Origin: Rhodobacterales bacterium
GTDB lineage: Bacteria > Pseudomonadota > Alphaproteobacteria > Rhizobiales > Stappiaceae
Direction of reading: 5' to 3'
DNA: 36,361 nt
Assembly: GCA_008107755.1 (NCBI GenBank)
Contig: VIRH01000078.1
Coordinates: 1-36,361, forward strand
Shown here: positions 9,188 to 16,335 of the stretch, piece by piece
Layout: each line of letters begins with the position of its first letter
Numbering within the stretch: position 1 is the first letter of the stretch
Position numbers and translations under genes: made by a program
The notes under the pieces: generated by a model
The model's input: the letters and a program-made list of their open reading frames with translations, nothing else
What the model was told of the DNA's origin: nothing
Databases searched by the model: none

Positions 9188-9232
9188 TGTAATGGTATAA
9201 CATTTTTGTTGACGCACGTAATAACATAACGT
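9188..9232 (+). promoter_or_regulatory. Zur-like operator pair upstream of the zinc protein gene
   Basis: AATGGTATAACATT at 9191-9204 is a near-palindrome and closely resembles alphaproteobacterial Zur boxes, which carry TATAACATT-type half sites. A second ATAACATAAC-containing element at 9221-9230 is spaced about three helical turns away. A TTGACG at 9209-9214 lies between them and could be a -35 element. The downstream gene encodes a zinc chaperone, which supports the call. The distance to that gene's start (about 340 bp) is long, so a short gene or long leader lies between. Binding by Zur is inference. Confidence 0.55.
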
Positions 9233-9275
9233 AGTCGTCCATCGAGCAACCCCGAGGGGTATCAGGAGTTTGCCG

Positions 9276-9494
9276 ATGCCGGCCTGTGTGACCTTCAAGA
9301 CCTTTGACGCCGGGACAGGACAGCCATGGCGCCGCGCGTCATTGGAACGGCGTCCTGCACAGCGGCTCGCGCACCACCCTGCCGGGGGTCTCTGCGCCGA
9401 CGCGCTGTCTCCGTCTGATGGGCTGGCCGTGAACGCCGCCGAATTGACGCGGCAAGATCTGAACACCCTCGCCGACTTGCCGGGCGCCGACTGA
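9276..9494 (+). CDS. Possible 72-residue protein between the Zur-like boxes and the zinc gene
   Basis: An ATG at 9276 has GGAG seven bases upstream. The frame is open for 72 codons with GC-rich third positions similar to real genes here. It lies downstream of the Zur-like boxes and 78 bp before the zinc protein, so it could be the first gene of that transcript. I recognise no domain. It has no His-rich or Cys-rich metal motif, signal peptide or membrane segment. It may equally be untranslated leader. Confidence 0.25.
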   Translation: MPACVTFKTFDAGTGQPWRRASLERRPAQRLAHHPAGGLCADALSPSDGLAVNAAELTRQDLNTLADLPGAD

Positions 9495-9572
9495 GACACT
9501 CGTGAGGAGACAGAACCTCCGTCGGTTCGCCCATCCAGCCTCCCTCAAGCACCGTCACTAAGGAGAAAACGA

Positions 9573-11417
9573 TTGCTGCGGCAACTCGCTTATACCACGG
9601 GCATAGCCCTGATCCTGTCAGGCACCGCCCTGGCCCAGGACAATCATGACGATCATCATGATCACGAAGACGTAACCCTTTATCGGGTTTTCGTCGGCGA
9701 TCATGCAGACCCGAAGGTGACTGCATTCGATCTGAACGCGCCCGACAACCGCTGGACGTTCGCAACCACCGGCCAGAGCAAGCTCTACAGTGTGGACGAC
9801 GGTGCGGCGATCGTTGCGATTCAATTCGAAGACGATGCGGTCCACTTCATCAACAGCGGAATCTCGCTGCATTCTCACGGCGAGCATTCCGATCTCGACA
9901 TCAGCGATCCGAATGCCCTTGAGGATACGCTGACCGGTCCCCGCCCCTTCCACCTCATTGACCATGACGGAAAGGTTGCCATCAATTTCGACCGCGGCGG
10001 CTACGTGGAAATCGTTGACGCTCATGAACTCTCGCACGGTGAACTCGAGACAACGCGCCTTCCCCAGGAACGGGCGCACCATGGTTTCGCCTCCCCCATC
10101 GGTGATGGCTGGGTGACAAGCGTGGCGTCCGATGCGCCCGCCGAAGGCGATTCCTTGCCAAAGCGCGTTGGCCTTCGGGCAATCAATGAAGACGGAACGC
10201 CGGCCGGTGATGTCGCCACCTGCACCGGCATTCACGGTGAGGCTTTCTCCGGCGCCTATCTGGTCGCAGGCTGTGAGGAAGGCATCCTGACGGTAACCGC
10301 CGGATCGGACGGACCGGTCATCAAGATGCTTGAATATCCGGCTGATCTGCCCGCCGGAGAGACGACGGGCACGTTGCTTGGCGCCAAGAGCATGCAGGTC
10401 TTCCTCGGCAATTACGGCGCATCCGGCATGGTCGTCATCGATCCGGCCGATGAGCCGCATTTCCGCTACATCGAGCTGCCGTTCCGACGCGTCGATTTCG
10501 TCCTCGATCCGGCCAATGCGCTCTACGGATATGCATTGACCGAAGATGGCACGCTTCATCAGGTCGACGTGCTCGCGGGCGAGTTGTCCAACAGCGCCAA
10601 GGTGACCCAGCCGTACTCCAAGGACGGTCACTGGAATGATCCCCGCCCACGGCTTGCCATGGCCGGAGAGGATATCATCGTCACCGATCCCCTCGCCGGT
10701 GTGGTCCGGCAGATTTCCAAGGAAACGCTGGAAGAGGTCGCCGCTATCGAAGTGGAGGGCCAGCCCTACAACATCGCGGTTGCCGGCGGCAGTGGCCTGG
10801 TTCACGGCAAGGGCGCCGAAGAAGGCCATGAACACGGCCACGACGACGCACATGGCCACAAACACGCCCACAGTCATGCCGACAGTCAGATCAGCAAGGG
10901 CTATTTCGAGGACGACCAGATCAAGGCCCGTGCCCTCTCGGACTGGGAAGGCGACTGGCAGTCGGTCTACCCCTACCTCCAGGACGGAACGCTCGACAAG
11001 GTCATGGCCCAAAAGGCGGAACATGGCGACAAGTCGGCCGAGGAGTACAAGGCCTACTACGAAACCGGCTACCGGACCGATGTCGAACGCATCACGATCG
11101 ACGGCGACACCGTGACGTTCTTTTCGCAAGGGGCATCGCTGGAAGCCCGCTATGAGAGCGATGGCCTTGAGGTCCTGACCTACAAGAAGGGCAATCGCGG
11201 CGTTCGGTTCATCTTCAAGAAGATCGAGGGGGATGAGGCCGCACCGCAGTTCATCCAGTTCAGTGATCACAAGATCGCTCCCTCGAAAGCCGATCACTAT
11301 CACCTCTACTGGGGCGATGATCGCACCGAGGTTCTCGAGGAACTGACGAACTGGCCGACCTACTATCCGTCCTCTCTTGATAAAGAGGGAATCGCGGCGG
11401 AAATGCTGGCTCACTGA
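9573..11417 (+). CDS. Periplasmic zinc chaperone: AztD-type propeller fused to ZinT domain
   Basis: 614 residues. The start is a TTG at 9573 with AAGGAG seven bases upstream. A signal peptide (LAYTTGIALILSGTALA, cut near residue 22) is followed by a His/Asp-rich tail (NHDDHHDHED). Residues about 35-410 resemble AztD, the beta-propeller periplasmic zinc metallochaperone that loads the AztC binding protein. Marks include CTGIHGEAFSG and VAGCEEGIL, whose cysteines could form a disulfide. A His-rich linker (about 416-437) leads to a complete ZinT/YodA domain (about 438-614) starting DWEGDWQSVYPYL. It ends with the three zinc histidines in SDHKIAPSKADHYHLYWG. The fusion is unusual: AztD and ZinT are normally separate proteins. 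No aztABC transporter genes are in the window. Zur-like boxes upstream suggest induction in zinc starvation. The domain calls are firm; the shared function is inferred. Confidence 0.9.
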   Translation: MLRQLAYTTGIALILSGTALAQDNHDDHHDHEDVTLYRVFVGDHADPKVTAFDLNAPDNRWTFATTGQSKLYSVDDGAAIVAIQFEDDAVHFINSGISLHSHGEHSDLDISDPNALEDTLTGPRPFHLIDHDGKVAINFDRGGYVEIVDAHELSHGELETTRLPQERAHHGFASPIGDGWVTSVASDAPAEGDSLPKRVGLRAINEDGTPAGDVATCTGIHGEAFSGAYLVAGCEEGILTVTAGSDGPVIKMLEYPADLPAGETTGTLLGAKSMQVFLGNYGASGMVVIDPADEPHFRYIELPFRRVDFVLDPANALYGYALTEDGTLHQVDVLAGELSNSAKVTQPYSKDGHWNDPRPRLAMAGEDIIVTDPLAGVVRQISKETLEEVAAIEVEGQPYNIAVAGGSGLVHGKGAEEGHEHGHDDAHGHKHAHSHADSQISKGYFEDDQIKARALSDWEGDWQSVYPYLQDGTLDKVMAQKAEHGDKSAEEYKAYYETGYRTDVERITIDGDTVTFFSQGASLEARYESDGLEVLTYKKGNRGVRFIFKKIEGDEAAPQFIQFSDHKIAPSKADHYHLYWGDDRTEVLEELTNWPTYYPSSLDKEGIAAEMLAH

Positions 11418-11427
11418 TCGAGCCTGC

Positions 11428-11460
11428 TTGCGCCCGGCCGCACAGGCCGGGCGCAATTCT
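11428..11460 (+). terminator. Terminator after the zinc chaperone gene
   Basis: A 12-bp stem, TTGCGCCCGGCC (11428-11439) with GGCCGGGCGCAA (11445-11456), has a five-base loop and is followed by TTCTT. It begins 11 bp after the stop codon. Confidence 0.8.
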
Positions 11461-11660
11461 TGCGGTCGGCCATGACCGCATAGCCGCATTTTGGCGGCGC
11501 ACATCCTGGAACGCCAGGCTCACACGGCTGCAGATCCCACAGGACCCTTGAAGGCTTTTCTTGCGTTTTCGGCGAAGCGCTGCTAGAGCGCGGCGCGCTT
11601 ACGGTGTTTCGGTCGGGTTTCCGGCCTCCCGCCCTTCGGAGCGAAAGGAACTCATTCGAG

Positions 11661-12368
11661 ATGGTTAATCGGATGGCCATGGCATTCAGCCGAATGGGCC
11701 TGAAGCCGCTTTTGCGCGGTCTCATCCTTGTCGGCTTGCTTATCATCGCGGGCTATCTCGTGCGCCAGTACGAATTCCGGGAATTGCTCGACCTGATCTC
11801 CTTTTCGGCGTCCGGGGATGTGGGCTGGCTGCATGGCCAGCTGGCTTATGTCGTGCTGGGCGCCTTCTTCACTGCGGTTGGCGGCCCGCGCCAGGCCGTG
11901 GGTTTCTTTGCTGCCTATTTCTTCGGTTTCACGCCCGGGACGGCCCTCGCCATGCTGGCGAGTACGCTCGGCTGCCTGCTCGCCTATTTCTTCGCCCGGC
12001 TGTTCCATGACACCGCCGAGCGCTTTATCCGCGGGCGCGTGGAGGTTGCACGGCGCATCTGGGCGCGCGACACCTTCTGGGTCACCCTGATCCTCAGACT
12101 GCTGCCGGTCGGCTCGAACGTCCTGGCAAACCTCGCCGCCGGAGCCTCCAAGGTTCCGTTTCTGCCCTTCCTGGCCGGGTCCGTTACGGGCTATCTGCCG
12201 CAGACCGTGGTGTTCGCGCTGCTGGGGGCCGGTGTGAATATCGGTTCCACGACGCAGGTGGCAATCTCGGTCGCGCTTTTCGTCGCGTCCACACTCCTCG
12301 GCCTTTCCATCTATGTCCGGTACCGCAGGCGCCTGCGCAATGGCGCTGACACCGACACGCCGGAGTAA
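11661..12368 (+). CDS. TVP38/TMEM64 (VTT/DedA-superfamily) membrane protein
   Basis: 235 residues from the ATG at 11661, with AAGGA 11 bases upstream; an earlier in-frame ATG at 11604 lacks a ribosome binding site. An N-terminal membrane helix (LLRGLILVGLLIIAGYLV) is followed by the VTT domain core. The motif GGPRQAVGFFAAYFFGFTPG corresponds to the re-entrant PR-containing segment, and RLLPVGSNVLANLAAGAS is the second conserved block with an Arg. Further helices follow to the basic C-terminus. Family members are inner-membrane proteins implicated in lipid scrambling or membrane homeostasis. The substrate here is unknown. It has no obvious partner: the zinc gene upstream is closed by a terminator, and almost 490 bp separate it from the next gene. 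Confidence 0.88.
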   Translation: MVNRMAMAFSRMGLKPLLRGLILVGLLIIAGYLVRQYEFRELLDLISFSASGDVGWLHGQLAYVVLGAFFTAVGGPRQAVGFFAAYFFGFTPGTALAMLASTLGCLLAYFFARLFHDTAERFIRGRVEVARRIWARDTFWVTLILRLLPVGSNVLANLAAGASKVPFLPFLAGSVTGYLPQTVVFALLGAGVNIGSTTQVAISVALFVASTLLGLSIYVRYRRRLRNGADTDTPE

Positions 12369-12798
12369 TCACGGCCCGGCGCGACAAGGCGTGCGGACAT
12401 GAGGCAACCGAGGCAGAGACGCCGGTCGGATAAAAAGCTTTCGCTCAGGTTGGACACGGCCAAGGTCCGCTGTCTGCGGACACCGCTTTCGCTTGGCACC
12501 GATCGTCTCTGCACTCGCAGCCAATAGCCTGGACTGCGCGAATGACGCCACTCCATGGCCGGGTGGACATTGCTCTGGCCGGTGCTGCCCCGACCATCAG
12601 AAGGCCTTTGAAGGATGACCACCCCGGAATCGGCTCGACGGCACCGCTCGCTCCGGAACTGGAGCGGAAATTGACGGATGCATTTGCCATGCACCTTGGT
12701 GCAGAATTGGCGACCGACGGACGATCGTCCGGGTCAACGCACAGGCTTTCCGGCCCGCTCTGACGGATTTCCCGAAGGATCTCCGACAAAAAGAGGTC
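12369..12798. other. Intergenic region with no recognised gene
   Basis: About 430 bp. Open frames of 60-130 codons occur on both strands but overlap each other and lack motifs. I see no convincing terminator after the TVP38-type gene. The last part leads into the promoter at 12799. Confidence 0.45.
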
Positions 12799-12848
12799 TT
12801 GCCCCTTGCATTGCAGCATATATACTCCAAATAACATCCAGGTGGATG
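12799..12848 (+). promoter_or_regulatory. Promoter with overlapping palindromic operator, ribbon-helix-helix gene
   Basis: TTGCCC (12799-12804) and TATACT (12821-12826) are separated by 16 bp, a good sigma-70 type promoter. Immediately downstream, CATCCA (12835-12840) and TGGATG (12843-12848) form an inverted repeat with a 2-bp spacer. It sits at the expected transcription start and ends 9 bp before the ATG. Ribbon-helix-helix repressors typically bind such short palindromes, so autoregulation is likely but inferred. Confidence 0.5.
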
Positions 12849-12857
12849 GAGTACGAG

Positions 12858-13268
12858 ATGCCCAAAGTTCATAACCTGCGCTCGGTCGACCCTGAAAAGA
12901 TCACGATCAACCTCGGCCATGTCGACCTTGGCCGGATCGATCTGCTGGTGCAGGAAGGGTTCTACTCAAACCGGACGGATTTCATCCGCACCGCCATCCG
13001 CAATCAGCTGTCCGCGGAACAGGAACAGGTTTCTCAGTCCGTCAGACGCAACATGCTGGAGATGGGTCTGCTTGACCTGACCAGGGCGGACCTCGAGGCG
13101 GCGCAGTCGCGCGGTGAGATGCTGGATATCAGGATCGTGGGCCTTGCGCGGATCGCAGACGATGTCACCGTCGATCTTGCGCTTGCGACCATCGGTTCAA
13201 TCAACGTGCTGGGAGCCCTTCAGGCGTCCAGGGAAGTCAAGGCGGCCCTGAAGGACCGCATTACCTGA
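12858..13268 (+). CDS. Ribbon-helix-helix (CopG-type) transcriptional regulator
   Basis: 136 residues from the ATG at 12858, which has GGAG six bases upstream; the ATG at 12846 has its purine-rich sequence too close. The beta strand and two helices of the ribbon-helix-helix fold are visible in KITINLGHVDLGRIDLLV followed by EGFYSNRTDFIRTAIRNQL. The C-terminal half has repeated short motifs (MLDIRIVGLARIADDVTVD, then ALATIGSINVLGALQA) that could be an oligomerisation or sensing domain. It lies 30 bp upstream of the esterase gene on the same strand, so it probably controls itself and the esterase through the palindrome at 12835. It is probably a repressor; the ligand is unknown. Confidence 0.85.
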   Translation: MPKVHNLRSVDPEKITINLGHVDLGRIDLLVQEGFYSNRTDFIRTAIRNQLSAEQEQVSQSVRRNMLEMGLLDLTRADLEAAQSRGEMLDIRIVGLARIADDVTVDLALATIGSINVLGALQASREVKAALKDRIT

Positions 13269-13298
13269 GGCGGTTGCCTCCTCTCGAAGGAAAACAGC

Positions 13299-14447
13299 AT
13301 GAACGATCATTTCGCGACGGCCATGGGCCGGGCGCTCGAGCAGACTCGTGCCGGTAACCCGGCCGAGGCCATGCGGCTGATACAAGCCGTCCTGAACGGG
13401 CCCGAAACGGCCATGTCGGTTTCAGATTCTGACACGGCCCAACCGGCACCGAGACCGCGCCGACCGTTGGGGCAGGTGATCGACTCCCTCGTCAAGGGAA
13501 AGGCGATGCACGGGCTTGGGCTTGGGCTTGGGCTTGGGCTTGAGAAAGCGCGTTTCGACCAACCGCTGTCGATCCCCGACGGCGCCTCCTATGAAAGACA
13601 CCGGCACGCCTGCGCCTTTGGCGAACGGGATGTCCGTGTCTTCCTGCCCTCGCCCCGCGGCGAGCCCGCGCGCGGCCTCATCCTCATGCTGCATGGATGT
13701 ACCCAGTCCGCAGACGACTTCGCGGCCGGAACGCGCATGAACCTTGCAGCCGAAGAACACAACCTGATCATCGCCTATCCGGAACAGACCCGTCGGGCGA
13801 ACCAGATGGGATGCTGGAACTGGTTCCGGGGTGAGGATCAGAGGCGGCGTGGCGGCGAAGCTGCTCTCCTGGCCGATCTCGCTTCAAGTCTTGCCAGCCA
13901 ACATGGCGTACCGGACGATCGCATTTTCGCCGCGGGCCTTTCGGCGGGCGGCGCGATGGCAGCGATCCTGGGCGATACCCATCCCGAGGTCTTTGCTGCG
14001 GTGGGCGTGCACTCCGGTCTCGCGCCGGGGTCGGCCACCGATGTGGCAAGCGCCTACGCCGCGATGCAGGGGCATGGAGCGGCGCACCGTGCCGAGCGGT
14101 CGTTTGCGGTGCGCAGCATCGTTTTCCACGGCTCTGCGGACACCACGGTCGCAAAGTCCAATGGCGATGCGGTCGTCGCCGCGGCGCTTGGCGGCCTCGC
14201 GGCGGATCAGATAGAGGATGGCTCCGTCGCAGGCGCAGCCGTGGTGATGCACCGTGATCGTGCGGGAACAACCCTTGTTGAACAGTGGACCCTGCCCGGT
14301 GTCGGGCATGCCTGGTCCGGCGGATCGCCGGAGGGCAGCTACACCCACCCGTCAGGCCCGGACGCCTCGGCTGAGATGGTCCGGTTCTTTCTTTCGGTCC
14401 CGGAAGATCGGAACAAGTCCCCGGCATCCCCCGCCTCCCGGACTTGA
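13299..14447 (+). CDS. PHB-depolymerase-family alpha/beta hydrolase (LpqC-type esterase)
   Basis: 382 residues. The N-terminal 90 residues are a low-complexity region containing (Gly-Leu)5 and no signal peptide, so the protein is probably cytoplasmic. The catalytic domain has the oxyanion segment LMLHGCTQSADDF, the family block NQMGCWNWF, the lipase box GLSAGGAM (Ser215), a likely acid Asp280 in FHGSADTTV and the catalytic His336 in GVGHAWSGG. This is the esterase/PHB depolymerase family (COG3509). Members hydrolyse short polyhydroxyalkanoates or other esters such as feruloyl esters, so the substrate is open. It follows the ribbon-helix-helix gene by 30 bp, in a likely operon. The ATG has GAAGG upstream. 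Confidence 0.9.
   Translation: MNDHFATAMGRALEQTRAGNPAEAMRLIQAVLNGPETAMSVSDSDTAQPAPRPRRPLGQVIDSLVKGKAMHGLGLGLGLGLEKARFDQPLSIPDGASYERHRHACAFGERDVRVFLPSPRGEPARGLILMLHGCTQSADDFAAGTRMNLAAEEHNLIIAYPEQTRRANQMGCWNWFRGEDQRRRGGEAALLADLASSLASQHGVPDDRIFAAGLSAGGAMAAILGDTHPEVFAAVGVHSGLAPGSATDVASAYAAMQGHGAAHRAERSFAVRSIVFHGSADTTVAKSNGDAVVAAALGGLAADQIEDGSVAGAAVVMHRDRAGTTLVEQWTLPGVGHAWSGGSPEGSYTHPSGPDASAEMVRFFLSVPEDRNKSPASPASRT
13512..13541 (+). repeat. Hexanucleotide tandem repeat (GGGCTT)5 in the esterase gene
   Basis: Five perfect copies of GGGCTT encode five Gly-Leu dipeptides at residues 72-81. The unit is a multiple of three, so slippage would change linker length without a frameshift. Confidence 0.95.
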
Positions 14448-14465
14448 GCCTGCGAGAAAAGCAGT

Positions 14466-14491
14466 GCCCACCTTCATTCGTGAGGGTGGGC
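14466..14491. terminator. UUCG-loop hairpin between convergent esterase and tpsB genes
   Basis: GCCCACCTTCA and TGAGGGTGGGC form an 11-bp stem (one G-T pair) closed by a TTCG tetraloop. It sits 18 bp after the esterase stop and 35 bp beyond the tpsB stop. There is no clean T-tract on the plus strand; on the minus strand a TTTT lies about nine bases beyond. It may serve both genes. Confidence 0.5.
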
Positions 14492-14526
14492 CCGCCTGGC
14501 GGAGTTGCTTACGTGCCGGCCCCCGG

Positions 14527-16335
14527 TCAAAACCGCGCTACCAACCCGATATTGAACCTGTCCTCCGGCGTGTTATCCGACGCTGCGCCATGGGCATACT
14601 CCAGCTTCAGGTTTGCGCCGATCGGGCTCGCCTTGCGCGAAAGAGCCATGCGCACCCCCCCGCCGAAGGATACCGCCCGGGTGATCGCTTCCTCCAGCGC
14701 AGTCGGGTTTTCCAGCTTCGAGACGCCCGCTGCGGCAAACGCATAGGGCGCGGCAACGGCGCCATAGTCGGAGCCGAGACCCGGCAGGTGCACGACCGTG
14801 GGAAGGCTCAACTCGCCGCGCACGGCCGCACCGGCATCGCCTTCGAACCCTCCGCTTTCAAACGCCGACAGCCAGTCCGCACCGCCCAGTCCGAACTGCT
14901 CGGAAGCAAACAGCGCCTCGCCGAAGGACGTCTGCGCCTTGGCCGAAACGGAAAGCTGCAGGCGATTGTCGGCAAAGCCCTGTACGTAACCGAAGGTCGC
15001 CTCCAGCTTCTGGAAAGACGGTTCCGCACCGTAGCTTGTTCCCGGCAGTTCGGCAGTCGGCGTCCTGGCTCCCAGGCCATCCAGGCCGAAGGAAACCGCC
15101 ATCCGTCCGGAAAGCGCCGCGCCCCAGGGTGTGATGCCGTCGGCTGTCTGGCTGAGGCGCAGGACACGCAGCCTGTCGCTGGCGAAGTCGTAATCCGCCG
15201 GGCCGAAGACCAGCGTCTGGTCCTCATGGGAAAGATCGAACCCGACGATGCTGGAGGTGTTGAACGCGCGCGAGCGGACCCAGGGATACCCGAGTTTCGC
15301 GCTCAGGCGCTGATAGACGTCCTTGAGCACGAAATCGAGTTCCGAGGTTGGATGCGTCCGGCTGTCCACCGCTTCCAGATTGAACCAGGCACCGGACGTC
15401 CCGAGCGGCAGAGTGACACCGGCCACCGCCTGCCGGTTGCGCGGATCGTCCGTCAGGAGATCGCCGTTGAAGCCCGGATAGCCTCCAAGATGCAGATAGC
15501 CGGTCTCGCCGAAGCCTAGCACGCTGTTGAAATTGACGTTTAGCCCCATGGAGACGGTGCCGAGGTCCTCGTTCATCGAATTGTCGATGCTGACGCTGCC
15601 GGTCACAGGGTCCTGTCGTCCCGAAAGCACGAGAACCGTTGCGCCCGGCGTATCGCCTGCCGCGAGGGTGGAGCGCAGCATCAGACCCGGCGTATCACCC
15701 GCCAGCAGCAGCTGCCGCTCCAGGTCGCCGCGCGTCAGTCGGCGCTTGCCCACAAGCGGCGCGATGAACGCCTTGACGTGACGCTGAACCCGCGCAGGCA
15801 GCGCTGCTGCATCGACCCCGGACAGAAACCCGTCCGTTACCACCAGCCGCAAGGGCGCGCCGTTCTCGATGGTTTGCGGCGGCAGGCTGACACGCACAAG
15901 CAGGTAGCCGGCCCTTGCGTAGGCGGCTTCCAGTTCATCTGCGGCCTTGAAGAGATCAGCGGCGGAAACCCGCTTGCCGGCAAACCCGGCCTCGATGGTC
16001 TTCGTCTCGCTTTCAAGTTCGTCAAAGCCGCCGCTCACTTCAAGGCCCGAGGGCGTCACATGCAGACTGTCCGCGCCTGCGGGGGCCTCCGGTCCACTGA
16101 CCTGCGGCAGGATGAGCCCACCGCCTGACGTGCCGCGCACCACCGGGGCGTAGCTTTCACGGGTGATCTGGCTGGCCGTCTGGGCCGAGACCGGAACCCC
16201 GACGGCGGCGAGCATCCCGGCCGCCAGCGGCAGCAGCGCAAACTTGCGCGCAATTTCATTGAAAGGCTTGGCATGGCGGCTTGCGGCCACCGTCGCATGG
16301 TGCCGGACGGACCGGTCGCGATGAGACGATGTCAT
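14527..16335 (-). CDS. tpsB: Two-partner secretion outer-membrane transporter (ShlB/FhaC family)
   Basis: 602 residues, starting with an ATG that overlaps the tpsA stop by four bases (ATGA), so the two are translationally coupled. A long positively charged N-terminus leads to a signal peptide (FALLPLAAGMLAAVGVPVSA). Residues about 95-225 hold the POTRA-type region (AYARAGYLLVRVSLPPQ, LRLVVTDGFLSGVDA). The rest is an outer-membrane beta barrel of alternating hydrophobic strands, ending in the terminal Phe of GLVARF recognised by the BAM machinery. It would export the TpsA exoprotein encoded just upstream. It is slightly longer than typical FhaC because of the N-terminal extension. The gene symbol is a generic family name. 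Confidence 0.9.
   Translation of the reverse strand: MTSSHRDRSVRHHATVAASRHAKPFNEIARKFALLPLAAGMLAAVGVPVSAQTASQITRESYAPVVRGTSGGGLILPQVSGPEAPAGADSLHVTPSGLEVSGGFDELESETKTIEAGFAGKRVSAADLFKAADELEAAYARAGYLLVRVSLPPQTIENGAPLRLVVTDGFLSGVDAAALPARVQRHVKAFIAPLVGKRRLTRGDLERQLLLAGDTPGLMLRSTLAAGDTPGATVLVLSGRQDPVTGSVSIDNSMNEDLGTVSMGLNVNFNSVLGFGETGYLHLGGYPGFNGDLLTDDPRNRQAVAGVTLPLGTSGAWFNLEAVDSRTHPTSELDFVLKDVYQRLSAKLGYPWVRSRAFNTSSIVGFDLSHEDQTLVFGPADYDFASDRLRVLRLSQTADGITPWGAALSGRMAVSFGLDGLGARTPTAELPGTSYGAEPSFQKLEATFGYVQGFADNRLQLSVSAKAQTSFGEALFASEQFGLGGADWLSAFESGGFEGDAGAAVRGELSLPTVVHLPGLGSDYGAVAAPYAFAAAGVSKLENPTALEEAITRAVSFGGGVRMALSRKASPIGANLKLEYAHGAASDNTPEDRFNIGLVARF

Larger units (their letters stand above)
8915..9572. 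other. Intergenic region between kinase and zinc protein
   Basis: The left part (about 8933-9000) is AT-rich and probably holds the kinase promoter on the minus strand. Zur-like boxes lie at 9188-9232. A possible short gene follows at 9276-9494. Other open frames here have no recognisable content. Confidence 0.5.

Noticed and set aside
9618..11504. A 628-codon minus-strand open frame across the zinc chaperone gene
   Set aside because: The plus strand has a signal peptide, ribosome binding site, ZinT motifs and terminator. The minus reading lacks any family feature.
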